Notes under the pieces: model-generated
Told to the model about the DNA's origin: nothing
The model's input: the letters and a program-made list of their open reading frames with translations, nothing else
Databases searched by the model: none
Shown here: positions 1-9,327 of the stretch, piece after piece
Layout of the letters: every line of letters begins with the position of its first letter
Numbering within the stretch: the first letter of the stretch is position 1
Source of the DNA: Motilimonas sp. E26
GTDB lineage: Bacteria; Pseudomonadota; Gammaproteobacteria; Enterobacterales; CBDFNC01
Length of the DNA: 64,000 nucleotides
Assembly: GCF_021278025.1 (NCBI RefSeq)
Contig: NZ_JAIBHJ010000001.1
Coordinates: 62,001 to 126,000, forward strand
Direction of reading: 5' to 3'
Made by a program: the position numbers and the translations under genes

Positions 1-1
1 A

Positions 2-565
2 CTCCTGTCACCAACCCGAGTTGCATTTGACATTATGTTGAAAAGCTTAGAAATCACAACACTAAGCGAATATACACCAGGCCAAAAAATTAACGTTGAA
101 CGCGCAGCAAAAGACGGTGCCGAGATTGGTGGTCACCCGTTATCAGGTCACATAGATTTCAAAACCCAGGTACTCGATGTACAACACATCGATGATAATT
201 ATCGGGTACGTATCGCGATCAGTGATGACTGGGCCAAGTATATCTTTCCAAAAGGCTATATTGCTTTAAACGGAGCAAGCCTGACGGTCTCTGACGTAAA
301 TAAACAACAAGGCTGGTTTGATGTATGGTTAATTCCAGAGACGCGGCGAATGACGACGTTTGAAAGCAAAAATAACGGCGCAACAATTAATGTCGAAATA
401 GAACGAGGTACCCAAGTCATTGTTGATACCGTGCGCGATGCTATCAATGAAAAAATGGGTCACCTGATGCCTCTGTTTGAAAAATTTTTAGCCGATAATA
501 ATGCCGATATAGATGCGATTGGCCAAACCACGCAAGCTGCGCTATCGGATGCCAATAAACAATAA
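2..565 (+). CDS. ribE: Riboflavin synthase, C-terminal part (cut by window start)
   Basis: Riboflavin synthase (alpha chain) dismutates two 6,7-dimethyl-8-ribityllumazines to riboflavin in the cytoplasm. The frame is open from base 2, so the gene starts outside the window. The ATG at 35 lies inside a conserved stretch (RVAFDIMLKSLEITTL) and is internal. The visible part is mostly the second lumazine-binding barrel, with the family motif NVERAAK followed by GGHPLSGHI, then LNGASLTV and the WFDVWLIPETRRMTT segment. The C-terminal helix ends in a short polar tail. In E. coli this gene neighbours mdtK, a norM homologue; here norM also follows, on the same strand and separated by a small mobile element. 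Identity is secure; only the N-terminal third is missing. Confidence 0.93.
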   Translation, partial: LLSPTRVAFDIMLKSLEITTLSEYTPGQKINVERAAKDGAEIGGHPLSGHIDFKTQVLDVQHIDDNYRVRIAISDDWAKYIFPKGYIALNGASLTVSDVNKQQGWFDVWLIPETRRMTTFESKNNGATINVEIERGTQVIVDTVRDAINEKMGHLMPLFEKFLADNNADIDAIGQTTQAALSDANKQ

Positions 566-604
566 TATTCGTCTGCATGACACTATTGGCTAGTTTAAAA
601 ACCA

Positions 605-899
605 TTAGGGTCTGTTGATCTTTCGTGATTGTTTTTGCAGCGAATTGTTGGGTATTTATACAAAGCGTTCGTTGTGGCCAGCACCTTTGTGGCATAGTGA
701 ACTATGCGAAAAGGCGCTAACGCAGTAGAAATGGCCAACAAATGCTGTCCTGCGGATTCGGCTAAAAGCGTTTTGTCCATCGTTGAGCAGTATTTACTTA
801 GAATACTAAGCTACACACTGCTCGCCTTGCTCAAAACGCTTTTAGACAAGGTGTCCCCTCTCGAACAAAAATCAACCAGCAAAGATCAACAGACCTTAG
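605..899. mobile_element. MITE-like element with 15-bp perfect terminal inverted repeats
   Basis: A non-coding element lies between GGTCTGTTGATCTTT (609-623) and its exact reverse complement (881-895). The inverted similarity continues inward imperfectly for about 15 more bases. TTAG occurs immediately outside both ends (605-608 and 896-899), as expected of a target-site duplication. Inside, CTAAAAGCGTTTTG (762-775) is the exact inverse of 832-845, so the element folds into nested hairpins. No transposase is encoded; short open frames here run across the element boundary and look spurious. Structure is seen directly. Mobility and the mobilising transposase family are inferred. Confidence 0.8.
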
Positions 900-1074
900 C
901 CAATAGAGTCTATACGATAACCACGCCCACCTGCCGCAACAAACGGACAAGCTCCTAACCAGTAAAAATATCAGCGAGCCTAGATAGTACGAATGTTTCT
1001 TCCATTAAATCATAATAAGCACTATTATCCTGCTGTTTCTCGCCGTTAATGAGGTCCCATTGATGGTCAGATCA

Positions 1075-1143
1075 CATGCAGTACTACCTTAACAATTTAC
1101 TGCATGAATAATAGTCCAGGTAAGAATTAGTTCGGCTTATAAT
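1075..1143 (+). promoter_or_regulatory. Inverted repeat and putative -10 box upstream of norM
   Basis: CATGCAGTA (1075-1083) is exactly inverted at 1098-1106, and ACTATTAT (1021-1028) is inverted at 1108-1115, enclosing the first repeat. TATAAT lies at 1138-1143, about 60 bases before the norM start, with no convincing -35 box. If that -10 is used, the repeats lie upstream of transcription and could be a regulator site; otherwise they could be a folded leader. The rest of 900-1204 shows nothing recognisable. Confidence 0.35.
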
Positions 1144-1204
1144 CGTCCCTACCAGCATCTTACAATTCCAGAAAAACTTCTTCACCTATGTATTTGGAGA
1201 TACC

Positions 1205-2578
1205 TTGATCAACTACAAACAGGAATTAAAGACCTTAATCAAACTCAGCTGGCCTATCCTCATCGCGCAGATAGCCATGACCACAATGGGCTTTATCGAT
1301 ACAGTAATGGCAGGAAATGTAAGTGCAACCGATATGGCCGCGGTCGCAGTGGCATCAAGTTTTTGGATCCCTGCCATTTTATTACTGCAAGGCTTAACCA
1401 TGGCGGTTACGCCCATCGTGTCGCACCTTAACGGTGGGAAAAAACGCAGCCAAATCCCCTTTTCAGTTATTCAGGCTCTTTGGCTTGCCATGGCACTATC
1501 AGGCATCATGATGATTCTGCTCTATTACAGTCCCTGGGTATTAGTATGGATGGATGTTGAGCCTGAGCTGGCCCGATTAACCAAAGGTTACCTCCATGCC
1601 GTCATTTGGGGCATGCCACCCTTTGCACTTTATCTTGTGCTGCGCAGTTTATGTGATGGACTGTCGCGTACGGTGCCTTCAATGATGATTGGATTTGTTG
1701 GCTTAGCGGTGAATATTCCCGCTAACTATATCTTCATTTTCGGTAAACTTGGCATGCCTGCTTTAGGTGGTATAGGCTGTGGTGTTGCCACGGCTTTAGT
1801 CTACCTCGCGATGGGCATTGCCATGCTGCTTTATGTATTATTAGATGGTGAATTAAAGCGCCTTAACCCATTTAAACGTTTTATTGCTCCTAATTTAAAA
1901 CAAATCAAGCGTATTTTTTCTTTAGGTTTTCCGATTGCCGCAGCCACTTTTTTTGAAGTGACCTTATTTACTATCGTGGCCTTGTTACTTGCTCCAATGG
2001 GCGCAGAAGTCGTGTCCAGTCATCAAGTAGCAATTAACTATTCATCGATGATTTTTATGATCCCGTTAAGTATTGGTATCGCGGCCAGTATTCGTGTGGG
2101 CCATAATCTAGGAGAAAGGCAACCGGAAAAAGCGATGATAGCAGCCAACACAGCCATTTTTTTAGGCTTGGCGATTGCCGTCGTCACAGCGACATTTAGT
2201 CTTGTGTTTCGCCAGCAAATAGCCGCTTTTTATACCGATGATAGCGAAGTGATCACATTGGCAGCTAGCTTATTAGTACTCGCTGCGATCTATCAATTTT
2301 CTGACACCATACAAGTAATTGTTGCGGGTATCTTACGAGGTTATAAAGACACTCAAGTTATTTTCTATATTACTCTCGTGTCTTTTTGGCTAGTCGGGCT
2401 ACCAGTCGGATATGTATTAGCTGCCACTAACTGGATCATCGAGCCCATCGGCCCACACGGCTACTGGGTGGGCTTTATCTCTGGCTTAACAACAGCGGCA
2501 GTGCTACTCAGTTTCCGCTTGGTTTATAACTATAAACAAAGTGCAAAATTAAAATTGGTAGCAGCCAATATAAACTAA
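1205..2578 (+). CDS. norM: MATE-family multidrug/Na+ antiporter NorM
   Basis: An inner-membrane exporter of the MATE family, which extrudes cationic drugs and dyes in exchange for Na+ or H+. The 457-residue length and pattern of about 12 hydrophobic segments fit NorM/MdtK. The N-terminus (LIKLSWPILIAQIAMTTMGF), the segment IDTVMAG and the motif PIVSHLNGGKKR are typical of the first half; the second MatE half starts near residue 235 (FSLGFPIAAATFFE). The start is a TTG at 1205 preceded by GGAGA; the nearby ATG at 1188 runs straight into a stop, so TTG is the only reasonable start. The preceding gene is ribE, matching the E. coli ribC/mdtK pairing. Substrate range cannot be read from the sequence. 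Confidence 0.92.
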   Translation: MINYKQELKTLIKLSWPILIAQIAMTTMGFIDTVMAGNVSATDMAAVAVASSFWIPAILLLQGLTMAVTPIVSHLNGGKKRSQIPFSVIQALWLAMALSGIMMILLYYSPWVLVWMDVEPELARLTKGYLHAVIWGMPPFALYLVLRSLCDGLSRTVPSMMIGFVGLAVNIPANYIFIFGKLGMPALGGIGCGVATALVYLAMGIAMLLYVLLDGELKRLNPFKRFIAPNLKQIKRIFSLGFPIAAATFFEVTLFTIVALLLAPMGAEVVSSHQVAINYSSMIFMIPLSIGIAASIRVGHNLGERQPEKAMIAANTAIFLGLAIAVVTATFSLVFRQQIAAFYTDDSEVITLAASLLVLAAIYQFSDTIQVIVAGILRGYKDTQVIFYITLVSFWLVGLPVGYVLAATNWIIEPIGPHGYWVGFISGLTTAAVLLSFRLVYNYKQSAKLKLVAANIN

Positions 2579-2640
2579 ATAGAGACCCCATAGGGTGTTG
2601 ATTGGTTTCCTTCAAGTGGGTGTCTCTAAACAATTAGAGG

Positions 2641-3735
2641 CTACTCGCCTGTTGTGAGTAGCCAAACACGACCAAAATGTTTGTAGTAGCCAGCGTTTCG
2701 CCCCGCTTGAACACCTAACCCATGGTACAAGTCGAGATGATTTTTCTTAACCGCGCCACCTGTGTCTAACACCATTAATAATTTCAGCACATGGTGCCCC
2801 ATCCAAACGCCTTTTGCATCAAGCTGCGGCACTTCGGCGAGTATCACGCTGCCCATGGGTAAATACGCTCTATCGGCTGCGACTGCGGCCCCACCTTGCA
2901 AAGGAATACCGGCCGAGCCAATAACATCCAACTCTTTATTCGCTTTGAAGAAAACAAATGACAGATTTTGCTCAAGTAACTCTCGCAACGTGGCCTCATC
3001 TTGCTTTTCCGCCCAGCTTTTAATTGCCTCTAGGGACATATCTTCTCTGGCGACTTCACCTCGCTCAATAAGTACCTTGCCGATACTTGTATAACCATGG
3101 CCATTTTTCCCTGCATAAGCAAAGTATTGTTTGTCACCACCATCTTCAAAATAGACAAAACCACTGCCCTGCACTTCTAACATAAAGTTATCCAACAGAG
3201 ACTTACTATAGCCAATTTCTAATCCTTGGTTAGCCAAGGCACCAGCATAAATTTGAGCGCGACTAGGGCAACGACCTTGACACTTTGGCATGCCATAAAG
3301 GGGGTATTTATAAACAGCATCCGCTTGATGGCGAATTTTCATCACCGGGGAATAGTAGCCGGTAAATAACACGTTTCCTTGTCCATCAGCCCCGCCCATT
3401 TGCGCAGCTTTAATGCCAAACAGGTTAAGACTGGCGGGATCTCCATTTTGTTCGGCCCAGTTTTCAACCTGTTGATATAATCCATTCTGACGCTTAACAA
3501 GGTTAGGCGATTTTTCTTTCACCTTATTCATTTGCAATGTAAACAGACTGTAATCACGAGGTTTATCTGAGATCACTAGAGGCACAGGATTTAGCACTTC
3601 GGTAAATTGTTGGTTTGAGGCTTGTTTACCAAAATTTGTTTTGGGATCAACAATATCCAGAGACTTTGGCGCCGTCGCACAAGCGCTTAGCAGTAAAATA
3701 GGGGCCGAGATAGAAACGAGTAGTTTACGCAACAC
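2641..3735 (-). CDS. mltA: Membrane-bound lytic murein transglycosylase A
   Basis: MltA cleaves the glycan backbone of peptidoglycan, releasing 1,6-anhydromuropeptides, from the inner face of the outer membrane. The 364-residue product starts with a lipoprotein signal ending LLLSAC (Cys19), followed by an MltA domain and the C-terminal 3D domain. The catalytic aspartate of the family is in DTGGAVKKNHLDLYHG (Asp324, with the second motif Asp335). The segment SGFVYFEDG is also typical of MltA. It is transcribed towards norM and is apparently monocistronic. The start has short upstream spacing and fits a normal signal sequence. Family assignment is secure. Confidence 0.94.
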   Translation of the reverse strand: MLRKLLVSISAPILLLSACATAPKSLDIVDPKTNFGKQASNQQFTEVLNPVPLVISDKPRDYSLFTLQMNKVKEKSPNLVKRQNGLYQQVENWAEQNGDPASLNLFGIKAAQMGGADGQGNVLFTGYYSPVMKIRHQADAVYKYPLYGMPKCQGRCPSRAQIYAGALANQGLEIGYSKSLLDNFMLEVQGSGFVYFEDGGDKQYFAYAGKNGHGYTSIGKVLIERGEVAREDMSLEAIKSWAEKQDEATLRELLEQNLSFVFFKANKELDVIGSAGIPLQGGAAVAADRAYLPMGSVILAEVPQLDAKGVWMGHHVLKLLMVLDTGGAVKKNHLDLYHGLGVQAGRNAGYYKHFGRVWLLTTGE

Positions 3736-3897
3736 AATGACTCAATTGAAAATTTTGCCTAGATTGTCAAAGTTCCGATTCAGACACAAGTGCTATCGAC
3801 TTAAATTGTTCTATATTTACCCCATTTAGTTAAGATAGGTTTTATTCACGTTTATTAGTGATAAATTTAAAATTAAACATGCGATAAATATGATAAT

Positions 3898-3924
3898 TTT
3901 ACATTTTCGCCAGTCATTTATACT
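3898..3924 (+). promoter_or_regulatory. Putative sigma-70 promoter for the orphan binding protein
   Basis: TTTACA (3898-3903) and TATACT (3919-3924) are separated by 15 bases, in an AT-rich stretch 32 bases before the start codon. The spacer is shorter than the usual 16-18, so this is a moderate prediction. Confidence 0.4.
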
Positions 3925-3955
3925 AGAATTAAACAAAATTACAGTCTGATAATCG

Positions 3956-4918
3956 ATGGGCATGCTGAATATAGTTCTTTTTTTTACCGCATTTTTAATC
4001 TCATTTTACTCTTTCGCGGCAAGCATCAATGACGCCAAAATTTTAGTTGTGCCAAAAGGCGTAAACATGACGTTTTGGCAGTCAGTGCAAGCGGGTGCCA
4101 TTGCAGCAAGTAAAGAAAAAAGTCAAAAAGTCATTTGGCGCGGCCCATATAATGAAACTGACATAGAAGCACAAATATCAATTGTCAGAAACTATCTTGA
4201 CTCGAACATTGAAGTGCTGATTATAGCGCCGATAGATGCCCACTTATTGGTTCCTTTCGTATTACAATACCAACGCAAGGGTAAGAAAGTGATAGTATTT
4301 GATTCAGCCTTAATTGGGCCTGAGACTGCCAGTTTTGTCGCTACCGATAATTTTGCCGCTGGCACGCAGCTTGTAGAGACATTACACCCCCATTTTCCTG
4401 ACAAAGCAGAAGTATTAATAGTGCAAAATGCCGCTGGACATGCATCAACGGAAGATCGAGTGGCAGGATTTGTTGCATACCTGAAAAAAAATGGTGTGAA
4501 TAAACTTCACTTTATCGAAGGCGGAGTAACCAAAGGCAGTGCCTTGCATGCTACCCGTCTAGCTTTAGCCGAGAACGAGAATATCAATGTCATTTTGACC
4601 CCCAATGAAACAACCACTGAAGGTGCGGCACTGGCCATTAAAAAACTAAAACGTAACAACGTTTTGATGGGCGGGTTTGACATCAATTCGGTGATCTACA
4701 GTCACCTGCAACATGGTGTGATCCATAGTCTGGTGTTACAAGACCCATACAAAATGGGCTACACAGCCGTTGAACAAGGGGTCAAATTGCTAGCAAACGA
4801 AACGCCTAGTAAAGAAATATTCATGCCCATCGTTATCATCAATCGACAATCGCTAACCGAAATAGGCAACTATGAATTTATTCGACAGTTTCTTGTTGAG
4901 CCAAGCCCGGCTCATTAA
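3956..4918 (+). CDS. Orphan periplasmic sugar-type binding protein (Peripla_BP_4 / RbsB-TorT fold)
   Basis: A 320-residue exported protein with a signal peptide ending near SFYSFAAS (residue 22). The body follows the two-lobed ribose-binding-protein fold: VPKGVNMTFWQSVQAGA at the start of lobe 1, then QISIVRNYLDSNIEVLIIAP, VIVFDSALIG and ATDNFAAG, and in lobe 2 ILTPNETTTEGAA and GGFDINS. There is no ABC permease or ATPase beside it, so it probably hands its ligand signal to a membrane sensor or shares a transporter encoded elsewhere. The hybrid kinase at 5610-8933 is close but is separated by an S4-domain gene on the other strand. Two in-frame ATGs (3956, 3962) are possible starts; the first is used. 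The ligand is unknown. Confidence 0.75.
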   Translation: MGMLNIVLFFTAFLISFYSFAASINDAKILVVPKGVNMTFWQSVQAGAIAASKEKSQKVIWRGPYNETDIEAQISIVRNYLDSNIEVLIIAPIDAHLLVPFVLQYQRKGKKVIVFDSALIGPETASFVATDNFAAGTQLVETLHPHFPDKAEVLIVQNAAGHASTEDRVAGFVAYLKKNGVNKLHFIEGGVTKGSALHATRLALAENENINVILTPNETTTEGAALAIKKLKRNNVLMGGFDINSVIYSHLQHGVIHSLVLQDPYKMGYTAVEQGVKLLANETPSKEIFMPIVIINRQSLTEIGNYEFIRQFLVEPSPAH

Positions 4919-4946
4919 CTAAGCCGAAACGTTGGTATCAGAGAAA

Positions 4947-5405
4947 TTAAAATTTAATCTCTCTACGGCCTGTTTGTTGGTCTACCTGTGCTGGTTTATG
5001 TTCCGCCTTTGACTTACGTTTTGCCGATTTACCTTTAGTATTGTTCCGCCCTGTATTCACGGTTGATTTACTCGGTTTTGCCGACAAAGGCTCAGATTGC
5101 GTATCTGAGGGACGATCTGGGCTTTCGACATTAGGTGATTTTTTCGCGCCTACTTCCGAGACAGGCTCATCACACAGAACCAGATAAAACTCGCCATTAA
5201 ATTGGATCACATCGCCGTCATAAACCTTGCAACGTTTACGTGTTTCAACATCCCCATTAACTGCCACATAGCCTTCTGTAATGGCCATTTTAGCTTCACC
5301 ACCACCACTTACCGCATTGGCTATTTTTAGCACTTTATACAGTTCAATGGGCTGACAGGATACTTCAACACCTAGGGCTTCTATTTCGTACTCTTCTTCA
5401 GACAC
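4947..5405 (-). CDS. S4-domain RNA-binding protein, YbcJ-like, with basic tail
   Basis: The first 75 residues form an S4 RNA-binding domain related to E. coli YbcJ: YKVLKIANAVSGGGEAKMAI, then EGYVAVNGDVETRKRCKVYDGD, the typical S4 sequence around GDVI. Residues 85-152 are a low-complexity, Lys/Ser/Pro-rich tail (KGKSAKRKSKAEHK), probably disordered and able to contact RNA. YbcJ itself is only about 70 residues, so the tail is an addition. The gene is convergent with the orphan binding protein, with 28 bases between the stops. Its biological role is not known beyond likely RNA or ribosome binding. Confidence 0.82.
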   Translation of the reverse strand: MSEEEYEIEALGVEVSCQPIELYKVLKIANAVSGGGEAKMAITEGYVAVNGDVETRKRCKVYDGDVIQFNGEFYLVLCDEPVSEVGAKKSPNVESPDRPSDTQSEPLSAKPSKSTVNTGRNNTKGKSAKRKSKAEHKPAQVDQQTGRREIKF

Positions 5406-5609
5406 GTTGGTTTACTTATCTTAGTTAGCAAAAACCTAGTGTAACTGAAAATGGGCTGTCTTCGCTAGATTTACAGTTATGCCCAAGTTAGCCAAGATGC
5501 ATGTTCAGCGAGAACCTTGTATCCACTCGTATTAGCCTTAAGCAACACTCTGGTTAGTAATTTAACACCGACTCGGCAACATCTAGAGTGTGAAGCCAAC
5601 GTTCAGTAA

Positions 5610-8600
5610 TCATTTGTCAGCGAGATATTGCTTAACTTTTTGACAAAGTAACGAAATTTCAGCGACCTCTGGACCATTAGTTTTATTCTCGCAATGGTGT
5701 ATAACAAATGTTGCGGTGCGTAATACATCACGCCAACGTGGCTGTTTCGGCAAAGTTTGTAACAATAAATATTTATCTAAAGTGCGCGTTTGCGCTGACG
5801 ACCGATCAAGATAAACACTCCAGATACGACTTTCCTCGGCTAAATTCACTTTACTTTTAGCAGTGCAATCTTGCCATAATGCCAAAGAATGATTCATTAT
5901 TTGTACTAAGGTGGAACGGTATTCTAATTCCGCAAGTTGTTCATCACCTTGTTGAATAGTCGGCTGTAATTGGGCATTTTGTGTTTGATGTAAAACAATA
6001 CTGATATCACCAAGATCAGCTTCTTTATTACTCATTACTCTAGATATAAAAGCCTGCGAGCGAATTTTTTTATTGTTGGCACTTGCTATATCAAGCTGCA
6101 CTTCAAAACGCATGTGCTTTTTTACCCCCTTCGCAATGGCTTCAAGATCAGTTTGACTGATTAACGCCCCAATATCGCTACCTATCATTTGATTAGCAGA
6201 ATAGCCCAGTAACCGCTGTGCAGCCTGATTAAAAAAGACAATCTGGTTGAATGGATTAACACTTAAGATTGCGTCTTCAACGGTTTCCAGCATTTGGGTC
6301 ATCCGCGCTTGGCTGGTTTGCAGTGCTTGTTCAGTTTCAATCCTTCTGGCCACTTCTCGTTTGAGCATTTTGTTTTCTTGCGAAAACTGGCTTGCCTGCT
6401 TAACCTCTAATAAATTATGAACACGGGCCAATAGTTCGTCTTGCATAAACGGCTTCATCAGATAATCATTCGCGCCAGAATGGAAACCCGTCATAATATC
6501 TTTTACCCGTGTTTTAGCGGTTAGCATTAAAATGGGTAAGCTGGCCATATCTCTACTTTTACGTATTTCACTGGCCACAGTAAAACCGCTAATATGCGGA
6601 AGCATCACATCCAGAATAACTAAGTCCACTTCTTGCTGCTGAATAAAATCAATAGCTTGTTGACCGTCACTTAACAATTTACATTCATAGCCAGCAAAAC
6701 TGAGGTGATTCTTTAATACCTGCAAGTTCATCCATTCGTCGTCAACCACTAAAATACGCTTACCGGGTTGGGTAAATTCATCATCTTGCTCTAAGGTCGT
6801 TTGCTCGCTATTGACCATTAAGTTGGCGTTATAAACAACGCTTGTTGCTGCCATCGGCATCACAGGATCACAATAGCTAAGACTGAAACTGAAACAGCTC
6901 CCTTTATCTATCTCGCTGTTGAGCCAAAGCTTACCTTGCATCAACTCAATCAGCTGTTTCGAAATCGCCAACCCTAAACCACTGCCGCCTTGGGTGCGGG
7001 TGAGGCTGCCATCAACTTGTTTAAAAGGCTCAAATATTTGACTTTGATCTTGCTTGGCAATTCCCATCCCAGTATCTTCAACGGATATGATCACTTGCTG
7101 CTGTTGTCGCCTAACGCTAACGGTAATAGCGCCTTCATCAGTATATTTGATTGCGTTAGTCACTAGGTTAAATAAAACTTGCTCAAGGCGAATAGGATCC
7201 GCTTCAACAAATAATATATCCTCAGGTAAACGCCCCAATAGTTTTAACGGCTTACCTGAAACCAAATGTTGCGACAACGCAAGAACACCATTTACGGTTG
7301 CGTTTACTTGCACTGCTGTCATGTTTACCCGTAAGCGGTTGTGCTTTACTTTATGAAAATCAAGTAAGTCGTCAACTAGATGTGCAAGCCGTCTAGCGCC
7401 ATTTAAAGCCAAGGTAAGTTGCTGATGTTGCTGCTCGGAACAAGGCCCAGCAACCCCATTGAGCACCGATTCCGTGATCCCAATCACCCCCGTCAAAGGA
7501 GTTCGTAGTTCGTGAGAGGTATTAGTTAGGAATTCATCTTTAATTTTATCGGCTTGAATCAACGCAATATTTTGCTCATTGATTACCGCTACCTTTTCTT
7601 CTAACTGTAAATTGGTGTCATTAATAACATTAATCTGATTAGCAATAGCTTGCTGCATCTCGTCAAATCGACTAGCTAAACGGCCTATTTCATCAGTACG
7701 ACCGCGACCAAGAATATGCCGGTCCCATTCCCCTTGCGTTACCGCTTCGGTCGCTCGCATCAATGAGTTCAAAGGTCGCGTCAATGAACGGGATAAGACA
7801 TAAACAATTGCGATAATAATGGCAATTGATATACAGCCAATAAATACAATCAAATTACGAAAGCGGACACTGGTTGCTTGGATCTCACTATTGGCTTGTT
7901 CAGCAATGATCACCCAGTCATAGCCCATTAAATTCAAATTTGTAAAAGCAGCTAAAGTCGGCTTTCCTTCATAGTTATGAGTGGCTAAAGTACCTGTTGC
8001 TGAGCGTTTAGCTTGGTGTAACACTTCCAACCACATGGGTGTTTCACTCTGGTAAATAGCCATTAAATTTAATGCTGGGTCTTGCGATAATAAATCCGAA
8101 ATGGGGTAACCCGCTTCATTAACCGTATAAGTTTCACCGGTTTCCCCTAGTCCTTGCCGACTCGCCATTATTTTATTCAAAGGCGAAGTGGGTAATACAT
8201 ATGCGATATAACCGGTAATACGTCCGTGATTATTTATAGGAATCAGTAAATAACTCACAATTTCTTGGTTGACTGGATCAAGAGAATAATCCTGAAACAC
8301 CACTGGCTTAGTGGTTGTCACATCCGACTCTTTAGCCAGCCTTTCATCTAGCTTGCTAAAGGCCTTACCTAGAGGCGAATTACGGTGTCCTTGATCCCCT
8401 AGATTAGCGGTAAAATAGCCTGCTTTACGGGTGCTGTATACCACTTGCCCTTTTAGGTCGATTAGGATGATGTCAATAAAATCCGATACCGCTAAATATT
8501 CTTCAAAGCCTTCATGGAAACGATCATGAACATGCGCATAGCTGCCTACAGTCATGCCTAATTTAGAGGGAAGATCTTTAAAATCACCTTGCTTATTAAA

Positions 8601-8933
8601 AGTATCTTTCAGTAAGACAGCAGAGCGTTGTGCATCATCTGAAATAAGGTTAAAAGCATAAGAAAAACCATAAAACCGACTCATGGCATAACGCACAAAA
8701 TCGGTATTACTGTAATGTAAAGCTTGCTGACGTAATCCCAACATATGCTGGTTTAAGGTGTTCTCCTTATTGAGGGCAATGGAATATAAAGTATCAGCTA
8801 CTTGCTTTTCGTTGTTGTTCACAAATGAAACATGGAATATCACCGCGATCAGAGCCATTGGCGTGATTGAAAGCAGTAGAAATGCCATTCCTAATTTTGC
8901 CCGAAAGCTCATGTTTTTTATTTGTTTTAACAA
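5610..8933 (-). CDS. Hybrid sensor histidine kinase/response regulator, ChiS-like architecture
   Basis: A 1107-residue inner-membrane hybrid kinase. Order: TM1 about 14-36; periplasmic sensor region about 37-355; TM2 about 360-380; HAMP 381-435; short coiled coil; HisKA with phospho-acceptor His474 in NTSHELRTPL; HATPase_c with N-box Asn593, DTGMG at 620 and GGSGLGLA near 649; receiver domain 726-845 with Asp731/732, phospho-acceptor Asp775 and Lys827; PAS about 875-985; C-terminal region about 1005-1107 rich in Arg/Trp (LPKQPRWRDVLRTA). Vibrio cholerae ChiS has this overall order and binds DNA through its C-terminal region; equivalence here is inferred. The gene is divergent from a binding protein resembling the one that controls ChiS, so that protein may be its periplasmic partner. 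A MITE lies between them. No separate response regulator is adjacent. Confidence 0.88.
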   Translation of the reverse strand: MLKQIKNMSFRAKLGMAFLLLSITPMALIAVIFHVSFVNNNEKQVADTLYSIALNKENTLNQHMLGLRQQALHYSNTDFVRYAMSRFYGFSYAFNLISDDAQRSAVLLKDTFNKQGDFKDLPSKLGMTVGSYAHVHDRFHEGFEEYLAVSDFIDIILIDLKGQVVYSTRKAGYFTANLGDQGHRNSPLGKAFSKLDERLAKESDVTTTKPVVFQDYSLDPVNQEIVSYLLIPINNHGRITGYIAYVLPTSPLNKIMASRQGLGETGETYTVNEAGYPISDLLSQDPALNLMAIYQSETPMWLEVLHQAKRSATGTLATHNYEGKPTLAAFTNLNLMGYDWVIIAEQANSEIQATSVRFRNLIVFIGCISIAIIIAIVYVLSRSLTRPLNSLMRATEAVTQGEWDRHILGRGRTDEIGRLASRFDEMQQAIANQINVINDTNLQLEEKVAVINEQNIALIQADKIKDEFLTNTSHELRTPLTGVIGITESVLNGVAGPCSEQQHQQLTLALNGARRLAHLVDDLLDFHKVKHNRLRVNMTAVQVNATVNGVLALSQHLVSGKPLKLLGRLPEDILFVEADPIRLEQVLFNLVTNAIKYTDEGAITVSVRRQQQQVIISVEDTGMGIAKQDQSQIFEPFKQVDGSLTRTQGGSGLGLAISKQLIELMQGKLWLNSEIDKGSCFSFSLSYCDPVMPMAATSVVYNANLMVNSEQTTLEQDDEFTQPGKRILVVDDEWMNLQVLKNHLSFAGYECKLLSDGQQAIDFIQQQEVDLVILDVMLPHISGFTVASEIRKSRDMASLPILMLTAKTRVKDIMTGFHSGANDYLMKPFMQDELLARVHNLLEVKQASQFSQENKMLKREVARRIETEQALQTSQARMTQMLETVEDAILSVNPFNQIVFFNQAAQRLLGYSANQMIGSDIGALISQTDLEAIAKGVKKHMRFEVQLDIASANNKKIRSQAFISRVMSNKEADLGDISIVLHQTQNAQLQPTIQQGDEQLAELEYRSTLVQIMNHSLALWQDCTAKSKVNLAEESRIWSVYLDRSSAQTRTLDKYLLLQTLPKQPRWRDVLRTATFVIHHCENKTNGPEVAEISLLCQKVKQYLADK

Positions 8934-9327
8934 CGCCAGTGCTCTCCTGTGATTAGATGCTTAATCATTTCATTGATAGTGTCATTAGTTAAAGGGGGCG
9001 ATAAAGCAATAATGTATTTGTCACTATCGAAGCATGATCCAGATCTCAGCTCATCAGTTTTTGAGCCATCATCTAAGCGACTGTATTAAATTGATATTCA
9101 CTTATTATTTAGAATTTCTTACGTAATTTATCCTTTTTCAGGATTCAAGGTCATTCATTGTGTGATCTTGTTCGTGCTTTTATCACCCTAGCAATATGAA
9201 TTAAAAACCTTTTTAAACAATAGGTTAATATCCGTATTTTACGTTATTGATGCTGTGTTGACGACTTTTTACATTGTTGTAACAAAATGTGAATGCTTGA
9301 ATAGCGCTATCCAAATGCAACTGAGTC
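8934..9327. other. Divergent intergenic region, AT-rich
   Basis: About 400 bases between the hybrid kinase start and the MITE. AT-rich and without a credible reading frame or RNA gene. It must hold the kinase promoter, but no box pair stands out. The importer promoter is either here, read through the MITE, or in the 91 bases between the MITE and the 9685 start. Confidence 0.4.

Noticed and set aside
35-37. ATG as the start of ribE
   Set aside because: It is inside a conserved stretch and the frame is open to the window edge.
704-958. Open frame of 84 codons upstream of norM
   Set aside because: It runs across the right boundary of the MITE-like element, has low-complexity composition and no ribosome-binding site.
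2580-2628. Hairpin between convergent norM and mltA as a terminator
   Set aside because: The stem is bulged, the loop is long and neither direction has a T-tract.
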